From positions 52,890 to 116,889 of the forward strand of contig DHNQ01000002.1 in the NCBI GenBank assembly GCA_002409595.1: 64,000 nt of DNA, given 5' to 3'. Source of the stretch: Dysgonomonas sp. UBA5412. Its GTDB lineage: Bacteria; Bacteroidota; Bacteroidia; Bacteroidales; Dysgonomonadaceae. The position numbers and the translations under genes were made by a program. Every line of letters starts with the position of its first letter. The stretch's first letter is position 1. The notes below the pieces were generated by a model. It saw only the letters and a program-made list of their open reading frames with translations, was not told the origin of the DNA and searched no databases. Shown here in pieces: positions 1 to 8,672 of the stretch.

Positions 1-1
1 G

Positions 2-307
2 TCAGCATCAGTTCACTTAAAATCAGCTTTATTGTCAAGAGATTCAGATCAATATAAGTTTGATAAATCGACCGGTGAGATAATAAAAGTTTCTCTGTTC
101 AAAGATCAAGAAGGCACATCTAAAATATGGGCTTGGGCATACTCTCTGCATGTTGGTAACTATTGGGGTATATGGTCTAAAATATTTACATGTTTCTTTG
201 CCCTTGTAGGAGCAAGCCTACCTTTGACTGGATATTATATATATTTCACCAAAAGGTCAGGTAAAGCTAAAAGGAGAATTCGGGAGAAGACTGAAAAAGT
301 TAATTAA
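2..307 (+). CDS. PepSY-associated membrane protein, C-terminal part (cut by window edge)
   Basis: The frame is open from base 2, so the gene begins before the window; the first start-like codon, a TTG at 32, is not taken as the start. About 101 residues remain. They contain the pattern SLHVGNYWGIWSKI followed by a hydrophobic span ending LTGYYIYF and a basic tail (KRSGKAKRRIREK). That arrangement, a histidine-containing loop then a final transmembrane helix with a Thr-Gly pair, is typical of the last helix of PepSY-associated TM proteins, which are inner-membrane proteins often found near iron or siderophore uptake genes in Bacteroidota. Its role here cannot be decided because the rest of the gene is missing. 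Confidence 0.7.
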   Translation, partial: SASVHLKSALLSRDSDQYKFDKSTGEIIKVSLFKDQEGTSKIWAWAYSLHVGNYWGIWSKIFTCFFALVGASLPLTGYYIYFTKRSGKAKRRIREKTEKVN

Positions 308-340
308 CATCTGTGTGGCTGAGGCTTAGTAAAAAATATT

Positions 341-348
341 ATCTTTGT
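341..348 (+). promoter_or_regulatory. Candidate -7 promoter element for the GH2 gene
   Basis: TATCTTTG matches the Bacteroidota -7 consensus TAnnTTTG and lies 35 bases before the ATG of the GH2 gene. No good TTTG is seen at the -33 position, so this is a candidate only. Confidence 0.45.
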
Positions 349-382
349 TTATATAATAATTAACTGAGATAAATATCTTACT

Positions 383-3241
383 ATGACTAACAAATGCAAA
401 AAAAGATTGTACCTCAAAGGTACGATGATACTGTTGTTATTTACAATATCATCATTTGCTCTTAATGCACAAGAGTTGTCTACACTATGGACAGGACTTA
501 GGCTTCCGCAGCCCGAATCAGAATTACCAAAAGGCAATGCTCCTTTTCAGACAGCAAAAAGGATAGGCAAACAAAATCTACAAACAGAACTAGTTCCTAC
601 TCGCACAGGCGAATGGATCATATCGCAAGGATGGGAAATGATTGATGGTGTAACCGTTTTAGAATCGGCAAAGTCAATTTTCGATCCGCAATTAAATACC
701 GATAAATGGTACAATGCTACCGTTCCCGGTACAGTGCTCACCACGTTGGTAAATCAAGGAGTGTATCCCGATCCATTTTTCGGGCTTAATAATATGAATA
801 TACCCGATTCGCTGAGTCGTACCGATTGGTGGTATAGGTGCAAATTTACCGTTCCTCAAGATATATCAAATGATCAACTTCGGCTGCTGTTTAATGGTAT
901 CAATTATCAAGCAGAAGTATATCTGAATGGCAAGCGTCTTGGAAATATTAAAGGTGCGTTTATTCGTGGCGAATTTAACATATCTAATATCGTTAATAGA
1001 AATGGAGAAAATATTCTTGCCGTACATATTCTTCCCCCTAGCAATCCGGGTATCCCTCACGAACAATCTATGATTGCCGGACAGGGACTTAACGGAGGTG
1101 TTCTCAGTACCGATGGTCCTACTTTCATATCTTCTATTGGTTGGGATTGGATACCGGGTATTCGTGACCGCAATACCGGCATTTGGCAAGATGTAAGATT
1201 GATAACTAACGGATCGGTTGTCATAGGAGACCCTTTAGTTACAACCGATGTTTTGCTTCCCGATACTACACAAGCTAAAATAGCTATAAGTACCAATATT
1301 AAAAATATCTCTAACAGAGCCGTTACCGGAACACTTACAGCGAAAATAGAGAATATCAATATTTCTCAACCCTACACATTAGCTGCTAATGAGGAGAAGG
1401 TAATTACTTTTGATTCTGCTAATTTCAAAGATCTCTTGATAAAAAATCCACGTTTGTGGTGGCCTAATGGATATGGAAATCCTGAGTTATACGATTTGGA
1501 ATTAAAGACCTTAATTGGTAAAGATGTTTCGGATATAAAGAAGATTCGCTTCGGCATCAGAGAAATGTCTTACGAATTGATGGTAAATGAAGGAGAGGGG
1601 AAAAATACAAGAGTCCTTTACACTCCAAATTCGACAATTGAGAAAGGAAAGCCCGTTTTCAACTACGAAAATAGAGCATTCTTTACCAAAGACAACCAGT
1701 TGCCGACATTTGCCGACAATGCCGATAGATCGGGGCTCGAAACTTTATCGAATGACGATCCCATAGGTCCATTTTTTGCAATACGAGTAAACGGTGTGCG
1801 GATATTCTGCCGTGGTGGAAACTGGGGTATGGACGATGGTATGAAACGAGTGTCGAGAGAACGGATTGAGCCATATATAAAGCTACATAAAGAAGCAAAT
1901 TTCAATATAATACGTAACTGGACAGGAGAATCGACAGAAGAAGTATTCTATGCCCTTTGTGACGAATATGGTATGCTCGTATGGAATGACTTCTGGATTA
2001 CAACAGACGATACGGTTGAGCCTAGCGACTTTAATCTCTTTGTTAAAAATGCTACCGATGTTGTCCGCCGCTATCGCAACCACCCATCTATCGCCGTATG
2101 GTGTCCTCGCAACGAAGGCTTTGCTCCAAAAGGAATGAGTGAAATGCTTACCGACATGGTTGCCAAAGAAGACCCTACGCGTCATTATCATGGGCAGTCT
2201 CGCTTTCTGAATATGGGGACAAGCGGTCCTTGGGGATATTTTAAAGATCCTTCATTGTATTATACTCAAAACGCCAAAGGTTTCAATACCGAGATGGGTA
2301 GCTATGCAATACCCACAGCCAACACAATCCGAAAATTTATTGCCAAAGAAGATCAATGGCCTATCAATGATGTTTGGGCATATCACGACTTGCATCATAC
2401 GTCTCAAAACTTTGGCGATTTTATGAAAGCCGTTGGACGTTATGGCAATCCTGATAGTATGGAAGATTTTGTACGCAAATCTCAATTCGTAACTTACGAT
2501 GCTTGGCGCAATATGCTTGAGGCATGGAATAGTAAGATGTGGAACAATACTACCGGATTGGTATTATGGATGAGCCATCCGGCATGGCCGAGTATGATCT
2601 GGCAAACATATACGTATGATTATGAAACACCCGGCTCTTATTTTGGAGCAAAGAAAGCCTGCGAACCGCTGCATATACAAATGAACCTGCCGGATAATGA
2701 TGTGATTGTTGTAAATACTACATTGCAAAGTTATAAAAGTCTGACAGCCGGACTACGCTTTATTAGCCTTGATGGCAAAGACCTGTATAAGAAGAATCTG
2801 AAATTGGATGCAGCAGCTAACTCTGTCTCAAAATGCTTTACACCTGAGAAGGGTAAGGATTTGCCAAAATTGTATCTGGCAAGACTAGAGCTTAAGGATA
2901 ACAAGGGCAATATTGTTTCTGTAAATGACTATTGGATGACTGATGGAAATCAGGATTCGTATACCGAAATGAATACATTGCCAATTATAGATATAAATAT
3001 AAAACCGGCTAAGGCTAGGTCTAAAGTCTTGGTAGAGATTGTCAATCCTGCAAAAATGATAGCCGCTTCAATAAAACTGAATGCTGTAGATAGAGTTTCG
3101 GGTGAGATTATTTTACCTGCCTATTTTTCGGATGGATATATAAATCTTCTTCCCGGAGAAAAGCGAACTATTGAGCTGACATTACCTGCTGGTCAGGCTA
3201 CTGATTATAAGGTAGTGGCAGAAGGATATAATGTAAGATAA
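383..3241 (+). CDS. Secreted glycoside hydrolase family 2 (exo-beta-glucosaminidase / beta-mannosidase type)
   Basis: A 952-residue protein with an N-terminal signal peptide (hydrophobic stretch MILLLFTISSFALNAQ), so it should act in the periplasm or on the outer membrane. After it come a GH2 sugar-binding domain (VPGTVLTTLVNQG, about residues 110-120), an immunoglobulin-like domain and a TIM barrel. The catalytic acid/base is probably Glu578 (in CPRNEG) and the nucleophile Glu637 (in FNTEMG), the arrangement seen in exo-beta-D-glucosaminidases and related mannosidases. The substrate cannot be told from sequence alone. The gene stands alone, with a candidate promoter at 341 and a strong terminator at 3259. 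An internal ATG at 425 would give a shorter signal peptide and is a possible start. Confidence 0.85.
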   Translation: MTNKCKKRLYLKGTMILLLFTISSFALNAQELSTLWTGLRLPQPESELPKGNAPFQTAKRIGKQNLQTELVPTRTGEWIISQGWEMIDGVTVLESAKSIFDPQLNTDKWYNATVPGTVLTTLVNQGVYPDPFFGLNNMNIPDSLSRTDWWYRCKFTVPQDISNDQLRLLFNGINYQAEVYLNGKRLGNIKGAFIRGEFNISNIVNRNGENILAVHILPPSNPGIPHEQSMIAGQGLNGGVLSTDGPTFISSIGWDWIPGIRDRNTGIWQDVRLITNGSVVIGDPLVTTDVLLPDTTQAKIAISTNIKNISNRAVTGTLTAKIENINISQPYTLAANEEKVITFDSANFKDLLIKNPRLWWPNGYGNPELYDLELKTLIGKDVSDIKKIRFGIREMSYELMVNEGEGKNTRVLYTPNSTIEKGKPVFNYENRAFFTKDNQLPTFADNADRSGLETLSNDDPIGPFFAIRVNGVRIFCRGGNWGMDDGMKRVSRERIEPYIKLHKEANFNIIRNWTGESTEEVFYALCDEYGMLVWNDFWITTDDTVEPSDFNLFVKNATDVVRRYRNHPSIAVWCPRNEGFAPKGMSEMLTDMVAKEDPTRHYHGQSRFLNMGTSGPWGYFKDPSLYYTQNAKGFNTEMGSYAIPTANTIRKFIAKEDQWPINDVWAYHDLHHTSQNFGDFMKAVGRYGNPDSMEDFVRKSQFVTYDAWRNMLEAWNSKMWNNTTGLVLWMSHPAWPSMIWQTYTYDYETPGSYFGAKKACEPLHIQMNLPDNDVIVVNTTLQSYKSLTAGLRFISLDGKDLYKKNLKLDAAANSVSKCFTPEKGKDLPKLYLARLELKDNKGNIVSVNDYWMTDGNQDSYTEMNTLPIIDINIKPAKARSKVLVEIVNPAKMIAASIKLNAVDRVSGEIILPAYFSDGYINLLPGEKRTIELTLPAGQATDYKVVAEGYNVR

Positions 3242-3258
3242 TAATGAAATAGAGAATT

Positions 3259-3300
3259 AAAGAGAGGGTATTATGATTAATATCCTCTCTTTATTTTTTT
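3259..3300 (+). terminator. Rho-independent terminator after the GH2 gene
   Basis: A 14-bp stem (3259-3272 with 3279-3292, one G-U pair) with a 6-base loop is followed by a run of T to 3300. It ends the GH2 transcript 18 bases after the stop codon. Confidence 0.85.
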
Positions 3301-3370
3301 GATAAATACTTCATTTTAAAGTTTTTTGCTGTAATTCATCTTTTTATCAAATATTTATTAAATATGTTTT

Positions 3371-3378
3371 TAACTTTG
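3371..3378 (+). promoter_or_regulatory. Candidate -7 promoter element for the TonB-dependent receptor
   Basis: TAACTTTG fits TAnnTTTG and lies 90 bases before the receptor start. No clear TTTG is seen at the expected -33 spacing. Confidence 0.4.
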
Positions 3379-3468
3379 CCACCATTCTGAAAGAAAGATT
3401 ATTCCAAATAAAATGAAGAGAATGGCGTTTATAATAAAGTTACTTTCAGAGAATCATAAGTATTTGAA

Positions 3469-5781
3469 ATGAAATATTGGTTCGTTATACTACTTCTACT
3501 CGCATCCGTATCCGTATTGGCACAAAATAAGTATGTCATCAAGGGATGTATCAAAAATGCTGAAAGTAAAGAAAGCCTTGTCGGTGTCTCTATCGGTGTC
3601 AAAGAATTGCCTCAGCAGGGCAGTTTTAGCGATGCGGACGGAAATTACACCCTCGATCTTCCTGCCGGAGAATATACTCTTATTTTTAGGCTTTTGGGAT
3701 ATTATGAGAAAGAGATTAAACTTAAGCTGGATAAGCATAAAATTCAGGATGTGAATTTAGATCCCGAATCTGTATCATTGCAAGAAGTTGAAATATCCGT
3801 GCGAAGAACCGATGAGAATGTAAAGAGCGTTCAGTTAGGAGTCGAAAAACTTGAAATAGAGGTAATGAACAAAATTCCGGTATTATTGGGAGAAAGAGAT
3901 ATTTTGAAAACCCTTCAATTGCTACCGGGTGTATTGAGTGCGGGTGAAGGAAATACAGGTTTTTATGTTCGGGGAGGCAGTAATGACCAGAATCTTATAT
4001 TACTCGACAATGCAGTGGTTTATAACCCTTCCCATTTGTTCGGGTTCTTCTCTACATTCAATTCTAATGCAGTAGACAATATGTCTATCTACAAAGGGTC
4101 TATGCCGGCACAGTATGGAGGACGTTTGTCTTCGACATTAGATGTGACTATGCGTGACGGAGACTTGAAGAAATTTCATACTACCGGAGGTATAGGATTG
4201 ATCTCCTCCAATCTGACTTTTGAAGGACCGATACAAAAAGACCGCTCATCGTTCATAGTATCTGCCCGTCGAACTTATGCCGATGCTTTGGCTCGTATGG
4301 TAGGAGTGGAGCAGGTAAAAGATTCGAAGTTATATTTCTACGATCTGAATGCAAAATTGAATTATGTGCTGTCCGATAGAGACAAACTGACATTTACCGC
4401 TTATCATGGTAAAGACAAACTTGGACTCAAGAAAGTGGCTATGATAGACTGGGGAAATACAGTTGCCAGTCTGAAATGGAATCATATATTCAGCCCTAAG
4501 GCAGCTTCTTCCACATCATTATCATATACCGATTATACTTACAATGTAAGTGTGGATCTGACTACCGATCTGAAAGTAGTTTCACATATTAAGGATTTTA
4601 ATTTGAATCAGGAATTTAGCTTTTATCCCAATGATAAGAATTCTATAAAAGCGGGGTTTACTTCTGTATATCGTCGTGTTGTTCCCGGCGATCTTAGTAG
4701 TAAAGATCCTACACAGCTTAAGGTTACACCTTATACACACCGTAATTCTTGGGATAATGCCATCTTTGGATACAATAGTATGAAACTGCATGATAGAGCC
4801 GAACTTAGTTACGGACTTCGTCTGTCTGCTTTCAGTGTTCTGGGAGGCGGAGATTATTATAATTTTAACAATCATCAGATTACAGATACAATAAAGACCC
4901 GTAATGGTCGAATTCTTAAAACTTATTGGAGTGTCGAGCCTCGTCTGTCTTTTGCCTATCAGTTGACAGAAACTTCTTCTCTGAAGGCTGCGTATACTCG
5001 TACCACACAAAATTTGCATCTTTTGTCTACTTCCAACTTGTCGAATCCTACCGACAGATGGATTGCAAGTACTAATTTTATAAAACCTGAAATTGCAAAT
5101 CAGGTTTCGGTTGGGTATTTTCGAAATTTCTCGGACAATATGTTCGAATTTAGTGCTGAGGTATATTATAAAGACCTCCGTAATCAGATAGATTATAAAG
5201 ATGGTGCTGATGTGAGAGCGAAAGAAATAATAGAAACAGAATTACTTTTCGGAAAGGGTAGGGCTTATGGCTTGGAGCTATTTCTGAAAAAGCGTATCGG
5301 CAGACTTAACGGATGGATAGGATATACACTTTCACGAAGTGAGAAAAAGATTGATAATATAAACAATAATAAATGGTATGCTGCGAATCAAGACCGTACG
5401 CACGATTTTTCTGTAGTAGGCATTTATGACCTGAATAAGAAATGGTCTTTGTCTGCCACGTGGGTTTTTGCTACGGGCAATCCGATGACTTTTCCGTCGG
5501 GTAAATATACTGTTGATGGTCATGCTATCTATTATTATGGAGATCGTAATGAATATAGAGCACCATCGTTTCATCGACTTGATTTAGGGGCTATATGTAC
5601 ATTGAAGAAGACTAAAAAATATACTTCAGAACTAGCTTTCAGCGTCTATAATGCTTATGGACGAAAGAATGCGTATATGTTTGGTTTCCGCCAAAATGAA
5701 TATGATGATTCTAAGTCAGAGTCTTATATGATATACTTATTTAGTGTTATTCCATCTGTTTCATGGAATTTTAAATTTTGA
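3469..5781 (+). CDS. TonB-dependent outer-membrane receptor with carboxypeptidase-regulatory-like domain
   Basis: A 770-residue outer-membrane transporter. It has a signal peptide (residues 1-18, ending SVLA), then a carboxypeptidase-D regulatory-like beta-sandwich (about 22-105; GNYTLDLPAGEYTL), a plug domain (about 120-225; FYVRGGSNDQNLILLD and PAQYGGRLSSTLD) and a long beta-barrel ending in an aromatic residue (WNFKF). It is shorter than SusC-type receptors of about 1,000 residues, and no SusD follows. The next gene is a DUF4249 lipoprotein, a common partner of this receptor type in Bacteroidota. The ligand is unknown; the PepSY membrane protein at the window start weakly suggests metal or siderophore uptake, but a GH2 gene with its own terminator lies between them. 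Confidence 0.88.
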   Translation: MKYWFVILLLLASVSVLAQNKYVIKGCIKNAESKESLVGVSIGVKELPQQGSFSDADGNYTLDLPAGEYTLIFRLLGYYEKEIKLKLDKHKIQDVNLDPESVSLQEVEISVRRTDENVKSVQLGVEKLEIEVMNKIPVLLGERDILKTLQLLPGVLSAGEGNTGFYVRGGSNDQNLILLDNAVVYNPSHLFGFFSTFNSNAVDNMSIYKGSMPAQYGGRLSSTLDVTMRDGDLKKFHTTGGIGLISSNLTFEGPIQKDRSSFIVSARRTYADALARMVGVEQVKDSKLYFYDLNAKLNYVLSDRDKLTFTAYHGKDKLGLKKVAMIDWGNTVASLKWNHIFSPKAASSTSLSYTDYTYNVSVDLTTDLKVVSHIKDFNLNQEFSFYPNDKNSIKAGFTSVYRRVVPGDLSSKDPTQLKVTPYTHRNSWDNAIFGYNSMKLHDRAELSYGLRLSAFSVLGGGDYYNFNNHQITDTIKTRNGRILKTYWSVEPRLSFAYQLTETSSLKAAYTRTTQNLHLLSTSNLSNPTDRWIASTNFIKPEIANQVSVGYFRNFSDNMFEFSAEVYYKDLRNQIDYKDGADVRAKEIIETELLFGKGRAYGLELFLKKRIGRLNGWIGYTLSRSEKKIDNINNNKWYAANQDRTHDFSVVGIYDLNKKWSLSATWVFATGNPMTFPSGKYTVDGHAIYYYGDRNEYRAPSFHRLDLGAICTLKKTKKYTSELAFSVYNAYGRKNAYMFGFRQNEYDDSKSESYMIYLFSVIPSVSWNFKF

Positions 5782-5786
5782 CCGCA

Positions 5787-6599
5787 ATGAAAATATATAC
5801 ATCCATATTATATTGTATCCTTCTACTATCTTTCTTCTCTTGCGAACAGATTGTCGATATAGATTTGAAATCAACAGAGCCTAAATTAGTAATAGATGCT
5901 TCTATTACCGAGGAGCATCCTTGTGTTGTTCTTCTTTCTAAATCTCAACCTTTCTATAATAATACTCCAAGTCAAGGTATTTCTGGTGCTGTCATCGAAT
6001 TGAGAGACGATGAGGGCAACTCAGAAGTGCTAAAGGAAAGCTGGAAAACTCCCGGAGTTTATATGTCTGAAATGTTAGGACGTGTCAATAAAAAATATTC
6101 ATTAAAGGTAATGGTTGAAGATGGTATCTATGAAGCAAGTGCAACTATACCGGCTTTAATAGACATAGAAGAAACATATATTTATGAGATAAAAGCCGGA
6201 AGTAAATCATGGTATTCTCCATCGTTTGTGTTTCAAGACCCACCTGAAATTGAGAACTTCTATTACACAATTCTCTCGGTAAACGATAGAGTCTTGAAAT
6301 CTATTTATCTGGACGATGATGAGCATCGGGATGGGTTGCGTATTCACAATATCCTGTTTTTTAATAAAGAAGACAATTTCGATAATGACCTCCAAACAGG
6401 AGATAAAATAGATATTGAATTCCAGATGTTGGATAAGGGGATGTATACCTTTTATAAATCTCTATTCTCGGCAGCTGCCGATGGTGGTACAAATCCGCTT
6501 ACAAACTTCTCAGGCAATGTTTTGGGTTGCTTCAAAGCTTATAACTCATCTTATGCCACATATTATGTAAGTACGGACATTATCTATAAAGGAAATTAA
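5787..6599 (+). CDS. DUF4249 family lipoprotein, partner of the TonB-dependent receptor
   Basis: A 270-residue predicted lipoprotein. I chose the ATG at 5787 over an in-frame TTG at 5778, because the ATG gives a compact signal peptide with a lipobox (LSFFSC, lipidated Cys19). The Cys-Glu-Gln-Ile-Val-Asp start and the early strands (EPKLVIDASITEE) are typical of DUF4249, which is found beside carboxypeptidase-regulatory-like TonB receptors in Bacteroidota. The molecular role of the family is unknown; a surface-exposed or periplasmic accessory of the transporter is an inference. It starts 5 bases after the receptor stop codon, so the two are co-transcribed. Confidence 0.82.
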   Translation: MKIYTSILYCILLLSFFSCEQIVDIDLKSTEPKLVIDASITEEHPCVVLLSKSQPFYNNTPSQGISGAVIELRDDEGNSEVLKESWKTPGVYMSEMLGRVNKKYSLKVMVEDGIYEASATIPALIDIEETYIYEIKAGSKSWYSPSFVFQDPPEIENFYYTILSVNDRVLKSIYLDDDEHRDGLRIHNILFFNKEDNFDNDLQTGDKIDIEFQMLDKGMYTFYKSLFSAAADGGTNPLTNFSGNVLGCFKAYNSSYATYYVSTDIIYKGN

Positions 6600-6607
6600 T
6601 CAGTATA

Positions 6608-6638
6608 TTTGTCGATTGTTTTATAATCGCTATATTTG
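6608..6638 (+). promoter_or_regulatory. Promoter for the DUF4834 gene
   Basis: TTTG at 6608-6611 and TATATTTG at 6631-6638 are 19 bases apart, a full match to the Bacteroidota -33/-7 promoter. The second element ends 22 bases before the ATG at 6661. Confidence 0.65.
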
Positions 6639-6660
6639 AATATTTTGAACCCAATATATT

Positions 6661-6894
6661 ATGTTTAAATTTCTTGGATTTTTATTAATAATCGGATTAT
6701 TCGGCTTTCTTGTAATAGGGGTAATGCTAGGTCGTGTCATACGTTTCTTTGGTCCGGTAGACAAGAAAAAGACAACCCGTAAAACAAACAGCGAGAGACA
6801 ATCGTCAACTACATCAACATCTAACTCATCTAAACAGTTTCCAAAGAATGAGGGTGAATATGTTAGCTATGAAGAAGTAAAAGATGAAGAATAG
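6661..6894 (+). CDS. Small membrane protein, DUF4834 family
   Basis: A 77-residue protein with one hydrophobic helix at the N-terminus (about residues 3-28, FLGFLLIIGLFGFLVIG), followed by a basic linker rich in Lys, Arg, Ser and Thr and an acidic tail (YVSYEEVKDEE). This fits DUF4834, a small Bacteroidota family of unknown function. It has its own promoter and ends 11 bases before the end of the convergent deacetylase gene, with no clear terminator between them. Confidence 0.7.
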   Translation: MFKFLGFLLIIGLFGFLVIGVMLGRVIRFFGPVDKKKTTRKTNSERQSSTTSTSNSSKQFPKNEGEYVSYEEVKDEE

Positions 6895-6905
6895 CGAATA
6901 GGTTG

Positions 6906-7691
6906 TTATTTTATCTTTTCTACAAAGTCCCAAGTACGGCAAAATTCGTATCCTTTGCTTTTGCCCCATGAAATAAATTTATCAAATCTTTCTATCATTC
7001 TTTTATCCGTATTTTTAGTCACATAGAAAGGAAAATTATATTTCTTTTTAGGACCTATATCCATAAACTCCCATGGATGAAAATAAACATTCAAATAGCC
7101 ATCTTTTTTCAACACTCTGTCTGCAAGCCTGCAATATAAACTCAAAGCCAGATTGTGAAAGGATATCCAGAATAGAGGAAAGCGGACTAAAGGTGTTACC
7201 GAAGCCGGTAGTTGCCACACTCCTTCGCGTTTAAAGTAAGTGCGGGGCTCATTAAGCTTGTTGTATCTTCCCGGTAAGAACGTTGGGTTGATAGACGAAT
7301 TATATATATATCCGGCATTAAATATTTCTGCCTCAGGCACAGGAGCCATCCGAGCCATCCGATATCCTCTTACTGTTACTCCACCTAGCTCTTCAAGTAC
7401 ATCTTTAGACATTTTTAGATGAGGAACCTCAAAGTGGTCATGTACATATCCATGTGATGCCAGTTCGTGCCCTTCGTCTACAATGCGCTTTACAATATCT
7501 TTTGCATGTGTAGCAAAATTAGCAGTAGTGTAGAACGTTGCCTTTACGTTATGCTTTGCCAGCAAATCAAGTATCCGTGTTGTACCTTCCCACGATACTT
7601 TTATTTGCAAATCGAAGGGGATAGGATCTCCATATTCGCGTGGCATTTCAAACTCTTCTATATCGAAGCTTAAAAGTATTTTTGATTTCAT
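6906..7691 (-). CDS. Polysaccharide deacetylase (NodB homology)
   Basis: A 261-residue protein with a NodB-type fold and no signal peptide. The N-terminal motif SFDIEEF gives the catalytic Asp10, with Glu where many relatives have a second Asp. The zinc-binding motif is SHGYVHDHF, with His80 and His84. The family removes acetyl groups from sugar polymers or glycolipids. The start codon overlaps the stop of the GT2 gene by 4 bases (ATGA), so the two are translationally coupled and probably act together on a membrane-linked glycan, perhaps an undecaprenyl-phosphate sugar. The substrate is inferred only from this pairing. Confidence 0.82.
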   Translation of the reverse strand: MKSKILLSFDIEEFEMPREYGDPIPFDLQIKVSWEGTTRILDLLAKHNVKATFYTTANFATHAKDIVKRIVDEGHELASHGYVHDHFEVPHLKMSKDVLEELGGVTVRGYRMARMAPVPEAEIFNAGYIYNSSINPTFLPGRYNKLNEPRTYFKREGVWQLPASVTPLVRFPLFWISFHNLALSLYCRLADRVLKKDGYLNVYFHPWEFMDIGPKKKYNFPFYVTKNTDKRMIERFDKFISWGKSKGYEFCRTWDFVEKIK

Positions 7692-8626
7692 TTTTCCTTA
7701 ATATTTGTGCTTCGGATGATATATGGCGGAAAACCTTTTGTCTGTGTAAATATACGCCCTATATATAGTCCTATTATTCCTAATATGAATACTTGTAGTC
7801 CTCCCAGAAACCCAATTGTAATGATAAGCGACACCCATCCTGCCATTACATGCCCTGTCCACAGACTAATAATAGCATAAGGAACCAGCAGGAGAGACAG
7901 TATGGCGATTGTAAATCCAAGATAAAGAGACAGATGTAAAGGTTTTGTACTGAAAGAAAGAATGCCTTGCAATGCCAGATTGCGCATTTTCTTAAACGTG
8001 TACTTTGTCTGTCCCGATAATCGTTTGTCGGGCATATAGTCTATTGCATATTGTTTGAAGCCTATCCAATGTACAATTCCCCTTATAAATAAATCTCCAC
8101 CTTTTATGTTGATCAGTATATTTGCTGCATTTCTATCCATCAGGCGAAAGTCAGCAACACCCGGCTCTAATTTAATATCTGAAACAAAATTTAATACCCT
8201 ATAGAAAGCATTTGATCCTTTGCGTTTACCTCTCGATAAGGTTTTATCCTCCATGCGTCTGGTATAAACAATATCGTATCCTTCTTCCCATTTCTTGATA
8301 AAATCCGGCAGCATCCGCGGAGGATGTTGCATATCTGCATCCATAGATATAATGCAATCGCCGGTAGCATTATCCAAACCTGCTTTGAGTGCATTCTGAT
8401 GTCCGAAATTGCGGGAAAATTCAATGTAGAATAACTGCGGATCTTCGTTGCAAAGCTTCTCTAATAGTTTCTGGCTCTCATCATTACTGCCATCATTTAC
8501 TGCTATTATCTCATATCTATAACCCGTCTTATCCATATTCTCATGTATGGCTTGTATGACTGTGGGTAGATTTGATTCTTCATTGTAACAACAGATTACA
8601 ATAGATACTTTCTTTGTTAATGCCAT
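7688..8626 (-). CDS. Membrane-anchored GT2 glycosyltransferase (DPM1/GtrB/ArnC-like)
   Basis: A 312-residue protein counted from the ATG at 8626; an in-frame TTG at 8647 would add seven residues but is less likely. The N-terminal GT-A domain has SIVICCYNEE, VNDGSNDES and the metal-binding DADMQHPP. Two C-terminal transmembrane helices (about residues 225-290) end in a positively charged segment. This matches polyprenyl-phosphate sugar transferases such as GtrB, ArnC and dolichol-phosphate mannose synthase, which load a sugar onto a lipid carrier at the inner membrane. Together with the overlapping deacetylase gene it resembles the ArnC-ArnD logic of transfer followed by deacylation. That comparison is an inference; no other arn-type genes are present. 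Confidence 0.83.
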   Translation of the reverse strand: MALTKKVSIVICCYNEESNLPTVIQAIHENMDKTGYRYEIIAVNDGSNDESQKLLEKLCNEDPQLFYIEFSRNFGHQNALKAGLDNATGDCIISMDADMQHPPRMLPDFIKKWEEGYDIVYTRRMEDKTLSRGKRKGSNAFYRVLNFVSDIKLEPGVADFRLMDRNAANILINIKGGDLFIRGIVHWIGFKQYAIDYMPDKRLSGQTKYTFKKMRNLALQGILSFSTKPLHLSLYLGFTIAILSLLLVPYAIISLWTGHVMAGWVSLIITIGFLGGLQVFILGIIGLYIGRIFTQTKGFPPYIIRSTNIKEK

Positions 8627-8672
8627 TTTGTGTTCTTTGAAATACAAAGATAAGAGTTAATCTTTAGCCGTG

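Noticed and set aside
866..1189. Minus-strand open frames inside the GH2 gene, and similar ones inside other genes
   Set aside because: They lie antisense to strong coding sequence, have no promoter or protein motif, and are the usual shadows of low-GC genes.
5778..5786. TTG start for the DUF4249 gene
   Set aside because: The ATG three codons later gives a standard lipoprotein signal sequence, and ATG is much preferred in this window.
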